Source of the DNA: CAWKGV01 sp963849305
Lineage (GTDB): Bacteria; Pseudomonadota; Alphaproteobacteria; Acetobacterales; Acetobacteraceae
Assembly (NCBI GenBank): GCA_963849305.1
Contig: CAWKGV010000022.1
Coordinates: 310,001 to 374,000 of the forward strand
Direction: 5' to 3'
DNA length: 64,000 bases
In this document: positions 60,692 to 64,000 of the stretch, piece by piece
Layout: the number at the start of each line of letters is the position of its first letter
Numbering within the stretch: position 1 is the stretch's first letter
Program-made: the position numbers and the translations under genes
The notes under the pieces: generated by a model
Told to the model about the DNA's origin: nothing
What the model saw: only the letters and a program-made list of their open reading frames with translations
The model's database searches: none

Positions 60692-61936
60692 CTACGTATT
60701 GATGTCGTCTTCTGTATCCAGATCCTCCTCTGCCTGTCCCTGCCTACCCCGGCGTACCAGCGCGCGCAGGATGTGCGCGTCTACCGGGGCAGGATTATCC
60801 AACTGCCCGAGCCATGCTGCTAGCCCGCGCGTTGCTTCGGATATGTCGCCTGCCTCGCCTTCAGGCCGGCCCTGCGCAACCCCGTCGACGACGCCCCGCA
60901 AGGCAGCGCGCTTGATTACGACCCGCTGCATAGGGGTGATCGTCGGCCCCGGGGGTAGCGTCAGAACCTGGTCCGCTCGACATCGCACCACCATGACCCG
61001 CTCACTCTTATCCGACACCCGCAACCCCTCCGCCGCCTCGCCCACCCCGTTCCAGAGATCCTCCAGGACGTGTACGCTGCGTGGGCGCAAGAAGAGCGGG
61101 TCGCCGCAACGTAGCGTCCCGCCCAGTTCCCAGCCGGGCGGGGGTGGCCAGGACCGTCCAATCTCCAACGGCGAGCGCGGGGCTACGTCCAGGTCGGCCA
61201 AGAAGCCGCGCTTGAACGCCCCGTTGGAGTCCCCGCTGCGCCGACGTAACACGAGATACCGGCCACTCACGGCGCGCCTCGGATAGATTCGCCGAAGGCC
61301 ATCTTGGATGCTGCCGTGTATGCCGACATCCACGAGCGTCAGGGGTTTCCCTTCGGTCACGCCCCGGCCGCGCAAATATCGATCGAGCAGCGCGGCTTGT
61401 CCGAGGTCCGCGACGGCGCTTTGTACGAGCGGCCGCGAGAGGTACGCGAGTTGCACCCTACGCGGATGAACATCGCGGAAGCGGCGAGGATATATGCGCA
61501 GGAGTGTACGCGCCGCCAGGAAAGGGGCTAACCCGTCGCGACCTAGGCAGATGGCGACGCCGTTGGGCTGCCGAGCAAGTTCGTCGAGCCACTCGGTCGC
61601 GAACGCCGCGAGGACAGGAGCATAGCGATCCCGACTGACTTCATATAATCGCTGCGCCTCGGGCCCGCTCAGACCCTGCCCTTTTGGCAACTCCGCGAGC
61701 TTCAGTGCCGCTTGCGCGAGCGTGAGGTTCAGCGGCGGTGCTCCCCCCGCCGCGCCGAGCAAATTCTGCCACTGCCCGCCAGCCCGCGTTAACGCTTGCG
61801 GCTGGGGCTGGGCGCCTCCTTCCAGCTTGCGCGGGACGTACTCGATGTGGGCTCTTCCGCGGTCGCCCCGCCCGGTTCGCTGGGGCGGTTGGTTTCGGGC
61901 GTCATCGTTCTTTAACTTGCCAAGCGATTGTAGCAT
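60692..61936 (-). CDS. Uncharacterised protein with COG5610-like RDG/YLSR/VDVGxxGS motifs
   Basis: A 414-residue protein. After a basic, Gln/Pro-rich N-terminus of about 70 residues there is a conserved-looking core. It contains GVAICLGRDGLAPFLAARTL (about 130-150), VQLAYLSRPLV, LLDRYLRGRGV and PLTLVDVGIHGSIQDGLRRI (about 195-215). This series resembles the part of COG5610 proteins (HAD-superfamily proteins linked to cell-surface polysaccharide genes) that follows the HAD domain. The HAD phosphatase motif DxDxT is not seen here, so catalysis of that type is unlikely. A Pro/Arg-rich second half follows. No signal peptide or membrane helix. First gene of the operon with the amphi-Trp protein and the kinase. 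Function unknown. Confidence 0.6.
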   Translation of the reverse strand: MLQSLGKLKNDDARNQPPQRTGRGDRGRAHIEYVPRKLEGGAQPQPQALTRAGGQWQNLLGAAGGAPPLNLTLAQAALKLAELPKGQGLSGPEAQRLYEVSRDRYAPVLAAFATEWLDELARQPNGVAICLGRDGLAPFLAARTLLRIYPRRFRDVHPRRVQLAYLSRPLVQSAVADLGQAALLDRYLRGRGVTEGKPLTLVDVGIHGSIQDGLRRIYPRRAVSGRYLVLRRRSGDSNGAFKRGFLADLDVAPRSPLEIGRSWPPPPGWELGGTLRCGDPLFLRPRSVHVLEDLWNGVGEAAEGLRVSDKSERVMVVRCRADQVLTLPPGPTITPMQRVVIKRAALRGVVDGVAQGRPEGEAGDISEATRGLAAWLGQLDNPAPVDAHILRALVRRGRQGQAEEDLDTEDDINT

Positions 61937-62484
61937 GTCGCAATCTCTGGACGTTCTCGAACCCGCGATGTGAAGTGCCCTTCACAGAGCTTAGTGTCTG
62001 TATGCGGGATAACGGCGTTTGCGAGGACATGCTGTGAACTAAGTCACAAATCACGAGCTGTTGGGAGCGTCAGTCGTTGAGCGGTCCCTGGAGCTGCACG
62101 ATTTGCATTGACGCGGTTCTCGGCAAAAAATCGGCCTGCGCCCGGCCGAGATGATATTGAAGGAAGCCAGTGCCAGCTTATCCTTTTGCCAGCGTCAGGC
62201 CAATCGTTTCCGACGAATTGTCCTAAGCACGCCGGCTCCCAACCGACCCTCGTGCGTCACGCTTCGGCACCTGTCGCGAATTGAACTCTGTTGTTAACCT
62301 GTGGATATCTCCCTTAGCTCTTGCGGCAAAAGAGCGCATTCTTCGATCGACAGCCCCTAGGCAGGATCCCGACGTCGCTCGTGCTCGCATCCAATGGTCC
62401 GGGTTATGTGCCCCCGGCGCGCAGGCGGCCAATTTTGGCCTTTCCCGTCCACAGGCGCATAATCGAGCGCCAGGGGAGCCGGCC
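61937..62484. other. Divergent intergenic region, no gene seen
   Basis: These 548 bases separate the minus-strand unknown operon from the plus-strand acyl-CoA dehydrogenase and should contain both promoters. The centre is AT-richer than the genes. I found no tRNA, no clear terminator and no open frame with recognisable similarity. A GGGGAG lies 6 to 8 bases before the ATG at 62485. Confidence 0.5.
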
Positions 62485-63648
62485 ATGGATCACACGCCAG
62501 CCGAACAGCACGCCGAAATCCGCGAGGAGGTGCGCAAGCTCTGCGCCCGCTTTCCCGGCGAGTACTGGCGCCGGCTCGACGAGGTGCGCGCCTACCCGAC
62601 CGAGTTCGTCACCGCCTTGACCGAAGCTGGCTACCTCGCCGCCCTGATCCCCGAGGAATACGGCGGCGCCGGCCTGCCGCTCTCGGCTGCCGCCGCGATC
62701 CTGGAGACCATCCACGCCGAAGGCTGCAACGGCGCCGCCTGCCACGCCCAGATGTACATCATGGGCACCATCCTGCGGCACGGCTCGCCGGAGCAGAAAC
62801 GCACGTACCTGCCCAAGATCGCCACCGGCGAGCTGCGCTTGCAGGCGTTCGGCGTCACCGAGCCGACGACCGGCAGCGACACCACCAACCTGCGTACTTT
62901 CGCCCGGCGCGAAAGCGACCGCTACGCGGTCAACGGCCAGAAGGTCTGGACCAGCCGCGCGGAGCACTCCGATCTGATGCTGCTGCTGGCCCGCACCACG
63001 CCGCGCCAGGAGGTCGCGTCGCGCACCGGCGGCCTCTCCACCTTCATCGTGGACATGCGCGAGGCGGTCGGGCACGGCATGACCATCCGGCCGATCCGCA
63101 CCATGATGAACCACAACTCGACCGAGATCTTCTTCGACAACATGGTGGTGCCGGCGAAGAATTTGGTCGGCGAGGAAGGCAAGGGATTCCGCTACATCCT
63201 GGACGGCATGAACGCCGAGCGGCTGCTGATCGCTGCGGAGTGCATCGGCGATGCCAAATGGTTCACCGCCAAGTCGGTTGCGTACGCCAAGGAGCGCCGG
63301 GTGTTCGATCGGCCGATCGGGCAGAACCAGGGCATCCAGTTCCCGATTGCGCGGGCCTACGCGCAATGGCGCGCGGCCGAGCTTCTGGTCCACGAGGGCT
63401 GCCGCAGGTTCGAATCCGGGCTGCCCTGCGGCGAGGAGGCCAACATGGCCAAGATGCTGGCCGCCGATGCATCCTGGGCCGCGGGCGAGGCGTGCATCCA
63501 AACGCATGGCGGCTTCGGCTTCGCCGAGGAATACGACGTAGAGCGCAAGTTCCGCGAGAACCGACTCTACCAGGTGGCGCCGATCAGCACCAACCTCGTC
63601 CTGTCCTACGTCGCCGAGCACGTGCTCGGGCTGCCGCGCAGCTATTGA
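62485..63648 (+). CDS. Acyl-CoA dehydrogenase
   Basis: A 387-residue FAD flavoenzyme that forms the alpha,beta double bond of acyl-CoAs. FAD-binding motifs include LQAFGVTEPTTGSDTTNLRT and NGQKVWTSRAEHSDLMLLLA, and the C-terminal DRPIGQNQGIQFPIARAYAQ and QTHGGFGFAEEYDVERKFRE. The Glu of GFGFAEEYDVER is in the position of the catalytic base of several ACAD groups. The start is the ATG at 62485 with GGGGAG upstream; a longer in-frame extension lacks similarity. Its stop and the next ATG overlap as TGATG, so it is coupled to a CoA-transferase, suggesting degradation of a CoA-activated dicarboxylate or branched acid. Confidence 0.94.
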   Translation: MDHTPAEQHAEIREEVRKLCARFPGEYWRRLDEVRAYPTEFVTALTEAGYLAALIPEEYGGAGLPLSAAAAILETIHAEGCNGAACHAQMYIMGTILRHGSPEQKRTYLPKIATGELRLQAFGVTEPTTGSDTTNLRTFARRESDRYAVNGQKVWTSRAEHSDLMLLLARTTPRQEVASRTGGLSTFIVDMREAVGHGMTIRPIRTMMNHNSTEIFFDNMVVPAKNLVGEEGKGFRYILDGMNAERLLIAAECIGDAKWFTAKSVAYAKERRVFDRPIGQNQGIQFPIARAYAQWRAAELLVHEGCRRFESGLPCGEEANMAKMLAADASWAAGEACIQTHGGFGFAEEYDVERKFRENRLYQVAPISTNLVLSYVAEHVLGLPRSY

Positions 63649-64000
63649 TGGCGCAAGACCATAAACCCCTGACGGGGCTTCTGGTGGTCTCGCTGGAGCA
63701 GGCGGTCGCCGCGCCGTATGCCAGCTCGCGCCTGGCCGACGCTGGTGCGCGCGTGATCAAGGTCGAGCGCGCGGAGGGCGACTTCGCCCGCGGCTATGAC
63801 CAGGCGGCGAACGGGATGTCCAGCTACTTCGTCTGGCTCAATCGCGGCAAGCAGAGCTTGGTCGCCGACATCAAGCGCCCGGACGATGTCGCGTTGCTGC
63901 ACGCTACACTGGCACGCGCCGATGTCTTCATCCAAAACCTCGCCCCCGGTGCGGCGGCCCGTGCCGGCTTCGGGTCCGAGGCGCTGCGCGAGCGCAACCC
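63648..64000 (+). CDS. CaiB/BaiF family CoA-transferase, partial (runs off the right end)
   Basis: The first 117 residues of a type III CoA-transferase. It begins MAQDHKPLTGLLVVSLEQAV then AAPYASSRLADAGARVIKVE, the standard family N-terminus, and has NRGKQSLVADIKRPDDVALL and NLAPGAAARAGFG. The catalytic Asp lies beyond the window. Its start codon shares one base with the acyl-CoA dehydrogenase stop. Such pairs occur in dicarboxylate and citramalate/mesaconate-type CoA pathways; which one cannot be decided here. Confidence 0.9.
   Translation, partial: MAQDHKPLTGLLVVSLEQAVAAPYASSRLADAGARVIKVERAEGDFARGYDQAANGMSSYFVWLNRGKQSLVADIKRPDDVALLHATLARADVFIQNLAPGAAARAGFGSEALRERN

Overview
The window is 64 kb of high-GC chromosome from a Gram-negative alphaproteobacterium. 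The complete division and cell-wall (dcw) cluster ending in ftsZ-lpxC, the PE-ligase-polymerase order of LigD, the type-A RNase P RNA and the general gene content fit the Acetobacteraceae/Rhodospirillales. That placement is inference; no 16S rRNA gene is present.

Layout. (1) 1-4933, minus strand: a surface-saccharide locus with two glycosyltransferases, a B12-binding-type radical SAM protein and two NAD-dependent epimerases, joined by stop/start overlaps. One epimerase is frameshifted. (2) 5305-8148, plus: a small hydrophilic protein and a three-domain LigD, also frameshifted. (3) 8242-28668, minus: one long dcw operon, mraZ-rsmH-ftsL-ftsI-murE-murF-mraY-murD-ftsW-murG-murC-murB-ddl-ftsQ-ftsA-ftsZ-lpxC, in transcription order. 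Most genes overlap by ATGA or TGATG, and four TGGG boxes spaced 10 bp apart lie in front of mraZ. (4) 29031-29458: rnpB with its own promoter. (5) 29578-35630: small metabolic and envelope genes (ABM monooxygenase, acyltransferase, AmpD, a DjlA-like co-chaperone, YceI, a broken cytochrome b561, a VOC protein and an NTF2-like secreted protein). An 83-bp tandem array separates djlA from ampD. (6) 36059-39691: a fused hydantoinase/5-oxoprolinase, followed by tRNA-Glu(CTC).

(7) 39783-45127 is a decayed accessory zone beginning at the tRNA. It holds a HicA/HicB-like pair, an MFS pseudogene, a tyrosine-recombinase remnant, a DUF2971 remnant, a truncated solute-binding-protein leader fused to a CnbZ-like deaminase, a Tn3-transposase relic, a GGT-like enzyme and an internally deleted methyltransferase. 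(8) 45350-51155: catabolism of nitrogenous compounds and uptake (polysaccharide-deacetylase-like hydrolase, amidase, TRAP transporter). (9) 51184-58856: a VapBC-type pair, a secreted beta-propeller, an RND efflux pair and a split ThDP decarboxylase. (10) 59056-61936, minus: an unfamiliar operon with a divergent APH-fold kinase, a frameshifted amphi-Trp protein and a protein with COG5610-like motifs. It is the best candidate here for an undescribed system. (11) 62485-64000, plus: an acyl-CoA dehydrogenase coupled to a CaiB/BaiF CoA-transferase that runs off the window.

Four otherwise intact genes (an epimerase, ligD, cytochrome b561 and amphi-Trp) each carry one frameshift equivalent to +1 base, three of them in short G runs. 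This pattern suggests base-calling errors at least as strongly as real inactivation.
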